Assembly (NCBI GenBank): GCA_024345305.1
Contig: BRON01000020.1
Location: 310,001 to 374,000 of the forward strand
DNA length: 64,000 nt
Reading direction: 5' to 3'
Source: Mrakia gelida
Lineage: Eukaryota > Basidiomycota > Tremellomycetes > Cystofilobasidiales > Mrakiaceae
Part shown: positions 1 through 11,593 of the stretch, in pieces
Layout of the letters: the number at the start of each line of letters is the position of its first letter
How positions within the stretch are numbered: the first letter of the stretch is position 1
Position numbers and translations under genes: made by a program
Notes under the pieces: model-generated
What the model was told of the DNA's origin: nothing
Seen by the model: only the letters and a program-made list of their open reading frames with translations
Database searches by the model: none

Positions 1-969
1 ACTTTCCCTCCGGTGACGGTAGGTCGAACGGCTTGTCGTCTGTCGATCGCACGGGCCCGTCGAGCGAGGGTGCATCCAGCAGGACCGGTCGAGGAGGGTT
101 CCTGGATGTCAACGTCGAAGGAGGGAGGTGAGCTCGAATCGTTGCGCCGCTCGAACGAGACTGGAGTAACAAAAAAGGTACTCACAGTAGGAGGAGCGGT
201 GACGAGAGGCGCACCGCCCCCTTGAGCATTCGCGGGAGAGAAGGATCCAGGGGAGGAGCCCAGCAAGGAACCAGTCTGAGCGAGAGCGAGAGGGAGAGGG
301 AGATAAGAAAGTCAGCGCGCGGACGGGCGAGGGTCGAGAGGAGATGAAGAGTCGAGACTAAGAAAAGAGATGATGAACGAACCGTGTAGGTTGCGGTAAG
401 GACGGAGGCAGTATTGGTTCCACTGATGACTCCTGTGGTGGTGGGGAGAGGAAGAGAAGGTCAGCCTCGAGCGACGACGAAAGGGAGGGAGGGAAAGTCG
501 AGAAAGTGACGAACCATTGGCGTAGATTCTGCATAGAGTGTTTCCATTGACGGTGTTGACAACGGCACCGGTGACTGTGAGAAGAAGGAAAAGAAGCAAG
601 AACAATGATCAGTAAGCGAAGATGGAAAAGAAGGAGGATAAGGAGGAGGGAAAGGGAGAAAGAGGCGTACTGGTGAGAGTCGTGGAAACAGGGCCAGGGC
701 CAAAGGTAGTCTTCGACGAACCCGCCGCGTAGGGGCAGGTGTAGCTAGTCGTGCATGGGCTAAAAGTAGTGGGGAGAAGAAGGGGAAGGAAAGAAGGTGT
801 CAGCCGAAGAAATAAGGCGGGAGGGGAAGAAGGGAAGAGGGAGCGGGAGTGTGCGACAAGGGAGCGAAGCTGAAGTTGGCACTCACGTAGCACTCGGCCC
901 CAGGACGGCCTGAACTGAGGGAACGAAGGCGACGAGAGCGAGAGAGACGAGAGTGAAAATGGCGACCAT
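1..969 (-). CDS. small secreted Ser/Thr/Gly-rich protein, 3' end cut by window
   Basis: The start at 969 opens a clear signal peptide (MVAIFTLVSLALVAFVPSVQ, then A). Exon 1 is 887-969 and ends at a GTGAGT donor. The next exon joins in frame as ATPCTTSYTCPYAAGSSK. Further exons, each behind a CTGAC branch site and a CAG, encode stretches such as VTGAVVNTVNGNTLCRIYAN, then a Gly/Ser/Pro-rich part, then a dibasic segment (LARRARAIDRRQ) near the left edge. The frame stays open across all the junctions I joined. The protein is probably secreted. The paired basic residues could be Kex2-type processing sites, which is inference. No family is recognised. The real C-terminus lies outside the window. 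Confidence 0.6.
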
Positions 970-1066
970 TTCGAGCTGAGGAGTGGAGGAGTGAGAGGAG
1001 GGAGGGAAGAGGAGTGGCGAGAGGGATGATGGATGGAAGGAAGAGCCCCCTCGCCCCGAACGCCAG

Positions 1067-1074
1067 CTTTTATA
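1067..1074 (-). promoter_or_regulatory. TATA box of the secreted-protein gene
   Basis: On the minus strand this reads TATAAAAG, 98 nt upstream of the ATG at 969. It supports starting that gene at the signal peptide rather than further upstream, even though the reading frame is open beyond it. Confidence 0.55.
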
Positions 1075-1099
1075 GTCTGGAAATCCACCCCAAGCGGAT

Positions 1100-2640
1100 T
1101 CTCGGTAGCGCTCCAAAGTAGAGAGCTTCTCCGCCCATGAAGAAAGAGGGAGCTGGCGCGTTGAGGCGTCGCGACGCCTTTCCTTGGGGCTAAATGAGCC
1201 AAACGAGGGTCCAAATCGACGGGTCCAGAAATTGCGATTGTTCCGAACAAGGATTGATCCGAACAAGCAGTAGTCGCCAGGAGATCCTGGTGGGTCGAGA
1301 GATACACGCAGAGCGTCACAAGGAGAGAGAAAGACCTGTCGAAGAGACGGAGAGGTCAGTCCAGGCGAAGGGAGACGCGTCGAGGAGGCAGCGAGGGAGG
1401 ACGTACGTTCGTCACCTCTTCGGCCCTTCCTTTTCGGCTGCGAAGGGTTTGCGTAGACTCTTGGAACGTGTGGAGCGTTGAACAGGGATCGAGAAGTTTA
1501 GTAGGAGTTTCTTTTGGGGTGCCAACGAAGGGGAAAGAGGAACGAAGAGGACGTCAGCGTTCGAGAGGCATCAACGAGAACGAGGCTCGACAGAAGGACG
1601 AGAGGGAAGACCAGAACTCACCAGTAGTATGTTAGCAGCCCACCGGAAACTCTGACTGCGTCGTACGGCAGTCCGAGCGAAGCTGAAGCTGGCAATCTCC
1701 TTCGGCTGCTAAAGTTGACTCCGCTGGAAAGTCGATCCACCGCATGGTCGTTTTTCCGAGACGTGGCTTTTCGCTCCGATCGCGGAAGGCGAAGCAACCT
1801 TCCTGTGTCTGCCGAAGAAGGATGGACCGAAGAGGACGACGAAGGGTTTCGTTGTTCACCTTTTCAAAGGATAAGAGAAGGCGTTCGAGAGGTTGGATGA
1901 TCGAGAGGAAAACGCGTCGAGAGGTGTGACGAAGGGTGCTGAAAACGAAGAGAACGAGGACGAAAAGTTGCTGAAGGACTGGAGTTCGATGAAAATTGGA
2001 GTTGAGAGGTGCTGAGTTCGAGGTCGAAGATATGTTGGTCGCTGAAGAGAGAGAGTTGGAGAGCGAAGGAGGAGAGAGAGGGCGGTTCGATGCGCTTTTG
2101 TCGCGATCGTGCTGGAGGCGAGGAAGGAAAACACGAGAAGGAGTCAGACGCGTGCGGTACGAACGACGAGAAAGGAAGCTGCTGAAGGTGGGCGAGACAG
2201 CAAGGAATATGAGACGAGTCGAAGTACCAGAGCTGCTTCGCTGCTCGAGTGTTCCTCTCCCCTCGACCTCGACGAGGGGGACAAGGCCGTCTCGACTCGC
2301 CAGGCAAACACGACCACCACGAGCTCCAGAGGGAGAGCGACCACTCACCAGAAGGAGAGAAGAGGTGTCCAAAGCTTGAGGCGCCTTAAGAATACGAGAG
2401 AGAGGGAGAGAATGTCAGCTGCAGGAGCGAGAAGGGGTAAGAGAGGGGGAGGGAGGGAGGAACGGAGAGGAGGAGGAGCTCACCTTCAGAGCGTTTACGA
2501 GAGACGAGGTCTTGATGGGGAGCAAGCGTGGTGGGTAGAAAGAGGAAGTCGAATGGGGGGCATGGGGTAAGAGGGGAGGGAAGAGGGATGGGAGATCGAA
2601 GAAGCTCGAGGGGGAGGCAGGATGCAGTTAGGAGGGACGA
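1100..2640 (-). other. unresolved, spliced-looking minus-strand locus
   Basis: Several intron-like units sit on the minus strand. There are GTGAGT/GTGAGC-type donors with their first base near 1622, 2350 and 2482. Each is followed at about the right distance by CTGAC and a pyrimidine tract ending in AG. One unit leaves a 36-nt exon between a TTAAG acceptor near 2390 and the donor near 2350. I could not chain the exons into one convincing protein: one join creates a stop, and the available frames are low-complexity Ser/Arg-rich. It may be a divergent small secreted protein like its neighbour, a spliced 5' leader or a non-coding transcript. No function is assigned. Confidence 0.3.
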
Positions 2641-3135
2641 GGAGGACTTCGAGGAGGCGACTCGAAAAGGGTCTCGTTTCGCAGGCCTCTTTTAAACACG
2701 TGCAGGCAGATATTCAGACTCGACACTTCTTTCTCCAGAAAATCTTCCCTGAGCTCGTACTTCCGAAGAGATCTCTCAATTGTCAGCGAAAAAAGTGCGA
2801 ACCGAGCTCCATTCGAAAGAGTGAGCTCGACCTTCCTCCTTCTCCTCTCTCGCCCATTTTCTCCTCTTCAATCTGTCCCCTCTTGCCGCTGCCCATCGTC
2901 CCAGACGACATCTATGCCTGCACTTTTCTCTTCTTCGCTTTCTCGCCGTCCAAGTTCATCGTCGGACTCGATCAGACCAGCTCAACTTCGAGCTCGCACC
3001 CTTCCCTCCTCGTTCTCTCTAGCTACTTCGACTCCCTGGCCCTCATCATCCTGCCCTCCACTCGCTCCTCTTGCGCGGAAACTGAATCGAAGGGTACTCT
3101 CCCGAACCCCTCGACTCGGACCGATGATTGAATCA
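2641..3135. other. intergenic stretch downstream of YME1
   Basis: No gene can be supported here. From about 2825 to 3060 the plus strand is strongly pyrimidine-rich. The region should hold the 3' untranslated region and terminator of the YME1-like gene, which ends at 3136. I see no RNA gene or repeat. Confidence 0.4.
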
Positions 3136-6100
3136 TTAGATACTCGGCCCTCCCAACGCGTCCACATCGTCCGGTCGAACGATCTTCTTCCCGTCGTACA
3201 GGTTTCTAACGTCCTCTCCCGACAGCGTCTCGTAGCGGATCAGAGCATTGGCGAGCTGAGAAGCGAAACAAGGAAGGTTCGGGGTCAGCGTCGGCTCGCA
3301 AAGATAAGGACCAAGACGTGGGAAAGGAAAGAAGGGCGAGAGGAAACTCACGTTGTCGAGAGCGTCTCGGTTCGTTTCCAGGAGTTTGAAAGCTCGGAGA
3401 GCTCCTCCTTCAATCAGGCTGGTAGAGAGAGAGCGAAAAATGGGGAAGAAAGTCAGCTCTCGTCTCACCTCTTCGGTCGGCAAACAAAGCAGAGGAGCGC
3501 GACTAAAGACGAGACGAGACGAACCTTCGAACCTCGGACTCAATCTCGTCCTTTTTGCGTTCACTCAGATACACAGACTCCTCTCCGTGAGCGACCAATC
3601 CGACCTTGTCGCTGAATCCCATGCTCTTGACCATTCCGTTGGCGACGTCCGAAGCGGCGACGAGATCGCTGTGAGCTCCAGAGGTGACGTTCTCCTTCCC
3701 GTAGACGAGCTCCTCGGCGACTCGACCACCCATGGCGACGTCAACTGAGGAAAGAGAAAGAGAGGGCGCAGGGTCGATACGAGGAAGCGAAGGAAGGGTA
3801 GGCGAAGACGCGAGACGCGTTCGAGAAAGGCTTACTTCGAGCCAGGTACTCGGTCTTGGTGAACGAGTCACGATCCATCTCGGGAAGTTGGAAGGTCTGA
3901 GGATAAAGAAGGAAACAAGAGGTCAGCTTCGAGGCAGGATGAAGACTGAGATGAAGACGAGAGAGGACGAACAATTCCGAGAGCTTGTCCTCGAGGAAGG
4001 ACGGTACTGAGGCAAGGAAAGCGGCGAGGTTCAGCAAAACGATGACCATACTCGGGGGTACTGAATACTCCATTCGAGCAGATAGTCCGTCGAAAGGAAG
4101 CGGGAGAAAGACTCACACTTTGTGCAAAGGCATCGATCCAGGAGTGAGCAAAGCGACGAGAGCGTGTCCTCCCTCGTGGTAAGCAGTCATCCTCTTGGCT
4201 TCCGGAGTAACGAAGTGAGACTTTCGCTCGGCTCCCATCATGATTCTGCGAGGAAAGAAGGAGAGGAAGAGGGAGAAGAGTCAGTCATGAGTTTCCGCCT
4301 CGCGTCGTGGTTCGAGTCCGTTCACGCCTCATCGCTCGAAGCCTGCGAATAGCGACTCTCGAGCTTGAGGTGTACTCAATGAAAGAGGGAAAAGATACTC
4401 ACCGATCCTTAGCCCACTCGAAATCGTGCAGATCCACCCACTTGGCTCCCTCCCGACTCGCCTTGACGGCAGCCTGGTTCACCAAGTTCTGAAGATCGGC
4501 ACCGGACATTCCAGGAGTTCCTCGAGCGATGGTAGAGACGTCGACAGTTGGAGAGACGACGAGACCAGAGAGGTAGGACTTGAGGATCTCGACTCGACCG
4601 CGGACGTCTGGAAGAGAGACGAAACGAAGAAGGAAGGTCAGATCTCGCCAACAAGGACGGCACGGTGTCGAGGGAGACTGACCAGGCAGAGGAACAGCGA
4701 CGTGTCGATCGAATCGTCCAGGTCGAACAAGAGCGGGATCGAGAGACTGGGGGAAGTTGGTAGCGCTGAGGAAAGGAAGGAGGGCGAGAAAGAAGCGTCA
4801 GCATCAGTCGCGTCTCGCGGTCAAAGACGACGAGAAGAAAGGTGAGACTGACGCGATAACGATGACACCAGTGGAGGCAGCGAATCCATCGAGCTCAGTA
4901 AGGAGTTGGTTGACGGCTTGCTTGGAGTGAGCCTGGAAGTGAGTAAGCGAGAGAAAGGTCAGTTCAACGCGTCGGGCGAAATCGAAGGAAGGGACAAGTT
5001 GACGAACAGGGTCCTTCGCACTCCTCTTAGCTCCAACAGAATCCAACTCGTCGATGAAGATGATCGCAGGTGACTTCTTCTTAGCGGCAGCAAAGAGCTC
5101 TCGGATCCTCTTGGCTCCGACACCGACGAACCTGTTCGAAGCGCGAAGAAGGGAAACGGGTCAGCAACGGCGACCAGACGCGTCTTCTCGCCACCAAGTC
5201 TGCACGAGAATTGTATACTCACATCTCGTCGAACTCAGATCCAGAGGCAAAGAAGAAGGGCACTCCAGCCTCTCCAGCGACGGCTCGGGCGAGCATCGTC
5301 TTTCCCGTTCCGGGAGGTCCTGTAAGGAGGACTCCCTTGGGAAGCCGACCTCCGAGGGTAGAGAACTTCTCGGGGTCCTTGACTGTTGAACGAGAGGAAC
5401 ACGATGGATCTCAGTAAGATCTCAAAGCTTCGACAGAGCTGCGAGGCAAGGAACGAACGGAACTCGACGACCTCTTGAAGCTCCTGGTGATTCGAACGAA
5501 AGAGAAGTCAGCAAGGGTTCTGAGGCACTAAAAAAGACAGAGGGAGTGCAGACGTACCTCCTTAGCCTCCTCGACACCTCGCACATCAGCGAACTTGACG
5601 ACCTTTCCTCCGTCCTGACCAGCGGTGAACTCGTTCGCGGTAGGTCCGAGTTTCAGCGTTCCAGCCTGTTCCATAACGAGAACAGCGACCGTAGCGAAGG
5701 CTGCAGGGATAGACAGAAGGCTGTCAGCATCTATACCTCTAGCTACAAGGTGCGAGAAGGGTTGAAGACTCACCAAGGAACTTCAACGTCCCTCCAATCG
5801 TCCTCAACAAGATCGGCCAAGCTCGCCATCCACCTCCTCCCTCAGCCTTCCCGATCTCAGCGTTGTCGACGATGACGTGAATGGGACCTCCAGCTACAGG
5901 AGCGGCTCCAGAGAGAAGAGGGGCCGAGTCGGAGGAAGGGGAAGTTGCTGAAGCTGAGGAGGTGGTAGCGTTGAAGGAGGAGGTGGAAGCGTTGGTGGGG
6001 AGAGGTGAAGCGAGGAGAAGGTCGTCTCGTATCCGGACTGCTTTGGTGAGGTCGAGGTTCCGGTTGAGGAGAAGGAGGGAGCTGATGTAGAAGGAGAAGG

Positions 6101-7036
6101 CTTCGTTGGAATGGAGGAGCTTCTTTGATGGGTCCTGAGGAGGGAGGAAAGGAAGGAGAGAAAGGGAGAGGTCGAGGTCAGCTCAGCTCTCCTTCCTTCC
6201 CTGCGATTCCCTTATCTTCTTGACCAACCCCGATGACGGCCCTCCCTCCCGCTCGACGAGAAGATCTGCATAGAAAGAGCGACTCACCCATCCTCCGAGC
6301 TTCTCCCAGTTGTCTGCGATCTTCTTCGCGTTGTCGAGCTTGAGCTCAGCGTCCTCGACCTTCATCATCTCTCCAAACAGCTTCAAACTCTCGTCAAACG
6401 CTTCCGGCTTCGCTCCTTGACCAGCAGCGATGGCGGATATCCTCTGATCGAACGAGAGAGGTCCCGTAGACGAGTCCGACGCTGTTCCGGTCGATGTTGA
6501 GGCGTCCGAGGTCGTTGAGGGCGAGCCGTCTTTGGAGGATGGGGAGGAAGGGAGGATGGACTTGATTCGATTCAGGATCGAGACAGATCGGATTTGATGA
6601 GAGTTTGGCGAGAGGGAGGAGGAGTACGAGGGTTGAAGAGACCGTGTCCGAGGAGAGAAGAGGAGGGACTGAGCTGTTGGTGGGAAGGAAGGGAGGTAGG
6701 AGGATGAGGAGGTGGTGGAAGGTCGGGAAAGAAGGGATCGAGCTTGAGACGACGAAAGCGATCCTAAAGGAGAGGCCCTGTAGGTTTTGGAGTACGACCG
6801 TTTACTATATGAGCTCTGAAAAGGCAAAGTACGAGTCTCGATCAGCTCAAGGAAGGCTCGGAGGAGGAGGGAAAGGAGCGACGAGGGCTGAGAAGACGAA
6901 GGGGACGACGAACCGGAGACGCTCTGCTCGACGACCTCGTCACTGCTGGCAAGCTTGTTGAAGCGGAATTCGTCCATATCGAGGGAAGAGCCTGTATGGA
7001 CGACGATAGAAGTCCAGACGAGCTCAGGCTTTGCAT
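3136..7036 (-). CDS. YME1: mitochondrial i-AAA protease (FtsH family), YME1-like
   Basis: This is an ATP-dependent zinc metalloprotease that degrades misfolded inner-membrane proteins on the intermembrane-space side. The ATG at 7036 opens a Ser/basic presequence ([20 protein letters not shown]) that splices in frame to [11 protein letters not shown] Ser-rich linker and a short hydrophobic segment near 5700-5760 follow. Next come the AAA domain with Walker A ([17 protein letters not shown], about 5280-5330), Walker B ([15 protein letters not shown]), the Arg-finger region ([20 protein letters not shown]), and the zinc site HEGGH in [14 protein letters not shown] (about 4150-4190). The C-terminal part has [11 protein letters not shown] and ends [14 protein letters not shown]. 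About ten introns interrupt it. The i-AAA assignment over m-AAA rests on a single short membrane segment and overall layout. It lies in tandem with the glucosidase gene, 361 bp apart. Confidence 0.9.
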
Positions 7037-7397
7037 TTTGAAGGGAGGGGGAGGGAAGGAGGGAGGTGTTGGAAGGAAGGTGAGCTCGACTCGCCGAAAC
7101 TCGCCCTCGACGAGGTCCGCTTGCTCGTCGCCCGGCCAGCGAGCCTCTGCGAACCAACTTTGACTCGATTCTTCCGAGCGTAAACCGCTTGAAAACCTTC
7201 TGTCTGGTAGTCAGATCATCGAGGAAGACAGTTCCGCAACTTATCGATTCATACCGTCGCGGTTCATTTAGCTCGCCTCTCCTGACTGCCGTCGAGCGCC
7301 CTCCTCGACTCGCTCGTCCCCCAAGAAAGTCGTTTCATGGTGATACAAGTCCAAGAATGATATACTACACCAGAGCGTCCGAGACAGCCGCGTTCGA
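7037..7397. promoter_or_regulatory. YME1 promoter and glucosidase 3' region
   Basis: This gap separates the glucosidase stop (7398) from the YME1 start (7036), both on the minus strand. It must hold the glucosidase 3' end and the YME1 promoter. I see no TATA box close to the start, no tRNA and no repeat. Confidence 0.4.
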
Positions 7398-10300
7398 TCA
7401 ATCCTGCTGCATCACCAAACCCTCCACGCCGTCGTCTTCGAACTTCCTCCAGTCCTCCAGGACAGCCTCCGACCGGATATCTCGACTCGAAGCGCCGACG
7501 AGTATGCTGAACTTCCCCTTCGGCTTGACCCAGCGTTGAGAGATGACGTCCCAGATGCTGAGATCGTACTGCGATGAAGAACGGCGAAGACGCGCGCGAG
7601 CAAAAAGGGACGTCAGCGCTCGAGCGAAGGCGGTAGGTGAGAAAGAAAAAGTGGAAGATGCTCACGTAGCTGAGCTGGAAAGTCACGAGTTCGACGAGGC
7701 CAGGTCTGAATGGGAAGCAAAAGGAAGGGAAGAAAGTCGGAACGACGCTCGATTCGCACCTTTCGACTTGACTTCTTCACTCACCGAACGTAGACCCTCT
7801 CGAACCCCTTCAAGGCCTTCGGAGGTTCTCCCGAGTTTTTCGGGAAAGCGACGTACTAGAAAAGATCGAAGCACGTGATCGCAAGTCAGCCTTCCTTCGT
7901 CTCCCTCTCTCGGATCTCGACGCGCCTCGACTCGACTCGCTGGGATCAACTCACCAACTGAACGACCTCATGCCCGGCCACCTTCCCCTCGTTCTTCACC
8001 AACACACTGATCTCCCACCTCGGCTCGTGAAGCCACGTTCGAATCGAAGACCCTTGTCCTCGATCCATCAAGTCGCGTTCGGCTTCGTCGTCGAGGATTC
8101 GAGTCTTCGTGGGAAGAGAGTGCTGCCAGATGGGACTGTAAGTGAAGGAGGAGTAGGAGAGACCGAAGCCGAACTCGAAGCGGGGGGTGATGTTCTGCGA
8201 GAGGTCGAAGGGGTGGTAAGCTCGGTGGAGAGAGATAGGAACGATGGGTGAGACGGGTCGGCTCGAACTCACCCTGGAGTCGAACGCGCGATAATCAGTT
8301 AGAAGACCCTCCGAGTACTCAGTCTGAGGGATAGGCCACTCGTCTGTATCGTGCTCGATTCTAGCAGGGTAGTCTTCGTCTCGTTTAGCGATGGTGTAGG
8401 GAAGACTGCACAGAAGAAAGGGGAAAGTTAACGAGAGAAAGCGTCGTCGTAAAGGGAACTGGACCCACCGACCGCTGGGATCTGACCGAACGGCGAAAAA
8501 GTCAGTTCAAACTCCGAGGTGCGGATTCACTCGGTCTGGAAGGGCTCGGACTCACTGACGTTTCCGAAAAGCACGTCCGCCAGCGCGTTTCCGACTTCTT
8601 GCCCTTGGATCCCAGCCCAAAGAACTGCCTTGACGTTTGGGTGATTGATCCACATCTCCATGTTGATAGGTCCAACCGAGTGGATCTGTTCGAGAAAGGG
8701 AAACCCGCTCAGACGCGAGAAGAGGGTCGAAAGGAGCGAGAAGACTCACGACGACGATGGTGTTGGGGTTTGAGTTGGCGACGGCAAGGACGAGTTCAGT
8801 TCCATTGTGCCAGGACTCCAGATCTGGACGATCTCCGATTCCGTAGAGGTCTCCGTTGGTCGCTTCGAAAGGAGGCCGAGAGCGTGGAGTCAGCGAAGGA
8901 CGCGACGCGAGTTCTTCAAGCTTGTGTTTGCTCACCTTCCCCAGAATCAGCCGACAAGAAGACGATGGCAACCTCCTTCTCGCTCGCCAGTCGCGCAGCC
9001 TCGTTGAGATCGTAGTCGTCGAGGAACCAGGACAAGCTGAAGAAGGAAGAGCGAAGCGTCGAGTCAGTTTCATCGAAGTCGCTCCGAAGATAAGACGGGA
9101 ACGAACACTCACTCGATGTGCTTCTTCTGAGCTCGTCTCTGAATCGCACTCAGCGGATCGACAAGGTAAGGGAAGTAGCACGTTCCAGATCCCCTGAAGA
9201 AGCGAGAAAGCGAGGTCAGTCGAAGCCTTCGATCGAAACGACGACGCGACGAAAGGGTTCGAGACGAGAAGAACGACTCACCATCCCATCGCAAGAACTC
9301 CAGTCCTATCTGAAGGCGTGATGAAGCGATCGTGGTAGTAGTTGGGTCCGAGAGGAGGAGGGCCAGCGTCCGAGCCGATGAGGATGAGCGAGCGGGGTCG
9401 CTTGAGAGGGAGGGTGTGGTTGAGATTCTTGAGGAGGACATGAGAAGCTGCTCCGATTTCGCGAACGATCTTCCAGTGGTCATGTTGGACTAAGAGGAGA
9501 GCCGGAAGAGCGAGAAAAGGATAAGAGGGGAACAGATCAGCCCTCTCGCTCGTTCGTCGCGTCCCTCGATCTCTAGTTTTCGACCCACCATCGACGTGCT
9601 TGTTGTTCACCTCGTCCGATTCGTCGAAAGCGTTGAAGTTGACCTCAGGAAATCCCTTGTCCTGACCAGTGAGATACCAAGCCGAAAGTACCCGAGTGGC
9701 GAGGTCCTAGATCGAAGAAGGAGGGTGAGCTCGAGATGCGAGGCGGAAAGGGAAAACGAAGACTCACGTCGACTCGAGACTGGTTGACGGTCCCGTTCTT
9801 GACAGCTTCGACGATGTTCTTTCCGAAGTAGTCGCCGATGGGTACAGGCATCTGAAGTGGCGAGATGAACGCAGGTCAGCGAATCGAACGCGCGCGTCAA
9901 CGTCGAGCGAGAGATCGGACTCACGTCGAGCCCAGCGTTGCAAGCTGCTACTCCGCTCTGAGTCCCAAAGAAGTCGGATAGGACATAACCGGGGAAGCCG
10001 ACTGAGGAAAGAGCATCGAGTCAGCGATCGAAGCGAAGGGAGAGGAGAGGGACGAGACGCGACTCACGTTCGCCCTTCAGAATACCGTTAAGGGTCTTTG
10101 AGTTCTGAGTAGCCCAGCTTCCGTTGACTCGATTATAGGAAGCCTAGGGAGAGATGTATTGGAGAGCTTGATCAATCGGAGTAGATCGAGAAAATGAAGC
10201 AGACTCGAAACGAGAGCTTACCATCACCGACGCAACGTTGGCTTGAACTGCTCGAAGGAAGGGAGGGAGGTAGATCTCGTGTTGGGTCCTTTAAGGTAAA

Positions 10301-11593
10301 AGAAGGTCGTCAGTTCTCAGGCGTGCGATCGTATGAGTACTTCTGGGGAGAAGAAAGATCCAAGAGCTGACCTGTCGTCGACGTTCGAGGAGACGCTACC
10401 TCGATCACGTTCTTGCTCGCTTATCAACAGAACGAAGCGGGTCAGCACGACCTCAGAACCATCAATAAGGTAGTCAGTAACTCACTTGTTGATGTAGTGC
10501 TAGGACGACGGAGATAGAACGACGGAGCGAGCAGATGCGGACGAGTCAGTCGCGTCGAGCTCCTCCCTTCCCCTCCTTCCCTCAAGCCAAAGAGGAGCTC
10601 ACCTTGACGTTACACTGAACACCCTTGCTCTGAACTCCAACAATCGTCTCGTACTACCAACACGGGAACTCAGGTCAGCTCTCAAACCTCGCGTCGCCGA
10701 TCTACCCTCCCTCCCTCTTCAGTCAACTCACAGTCGCCTCCCCAGCAAGATAAGGATCCCCACCCCACCCCTCCCAGTTCCTCCCCGCCCAAGGCGTCCT
10801 CTGAATATTCGTCATAGGTCCTAGATACACGTTGATCCCCTTCTCCCTGTACTCAACTCCGATAGCTTCCCCTCGTCGTCGAATGAGCGAACGGTCGAAC
10901 GTCGAGGCGGCGTTGATGCCAGCTGGGAAGGCTCTGCGACCAGCATCCATGGAATCATCGAGAGGAGACGATGGGTGAGCGAAGGGTCAAAGTGAGCGAG
11001 TGTTTCGAAGAAGAAACGAGCGAGCGGAGGGAGGGGAGGAAGAGAGGGAGGGAGGTCGAACGACCCGACTCGACTCGTACTCACGAAACCAAATCCACCG
11101 CCCTCACACCCAACGGCCCATCGTGTATACACACCCCACCAAACCCAATCCGCTCAATAGGTTTGATAACCCCAAAACATAGTCCTCCAGGCCAGCCGTT
11201 CCCCGTTCCCAGGCCAACTGCAGAATCAAACCCAAAGCGTGAGCTCGATTCGATTGGCTCATCTCCTCCTTCCCTCCTGAACTTGTTCGTTGTGTTCGAC
11301 CTCACCCTTCTCCTCCAAAGTCAGCTTCTCTACATCCCTCTTGGCTTTCTTGATAGCTATCCTCCAGGCTTTGTTGATGGGGATTTGTTCCGCTGAACCC
11401 AAACCCAATGGAGGGTCAGCGAGAAGGAAGGAAGGCGGGGAGGAAGGAGGGCGAGCTCACGAGAAGGATAGATTGGGGGAGAGGAGGGGAAGCGATGTTT
11501 GGGTGTTTCGTCGGTTGAGGGGTATTGAAGGGGGACTTGACGGGCTAGAGAGAGATGGGCGAGGAGAAGGAGGAGGGGGAGGAGGGAGAGCAT
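7398..11593 (-). CDS. secreted beta-glucosidase, glycoside hydrolase family 3
   Basis: This enzyme hydrolyses terminal beta-glucosidic bonds, typically of cellobiose, outside the cell. The ATG at 11593 begins a signal peptide (MLSLLPLLLLLAHLSLARQ), spliced to NKAWRIAIKKAKRDVEKLTL. GH3 landmarks follow in order: GVCIHDGPLGVRAVDLV, FPAGINAASTFDRSLIRRRG, YLGPMTNIQRTPWAGRNWEG, then the substrate-site segment KHYINNEQERDRGSVSSNVD. The nucleophile segment is GFPGYVLSDFFGTQSGVAAC (about 9935-10005), with the Asp of SDF as the expected nucleophile. The C-terminal GH3 domain and a fibronectin-III-like domain (RFEFGFGLSYSSFTYS; EGKVAGHEVVQLYVAFP) precede the end at GLVMQQD. More than a dozen short introns interrupt it. 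I see no membrane anchor. Exact substrate preference cannot be read from sequence. Confidence 0.9.

Noticed and set aside
970..1320. Longer N-terminus for the secreted protein
   Set aside because: The frame is open upstream of 969, but a TATA box lies at 1067-1074 and a clean signal peptide starts at 969.
7034..7157. Start of YME1 at 7157
   Set aside because: That longer frame begins at a TTG codon. The ATG at 7036 splices in frame to the rest and gives a plausible mitochondrial presequence.
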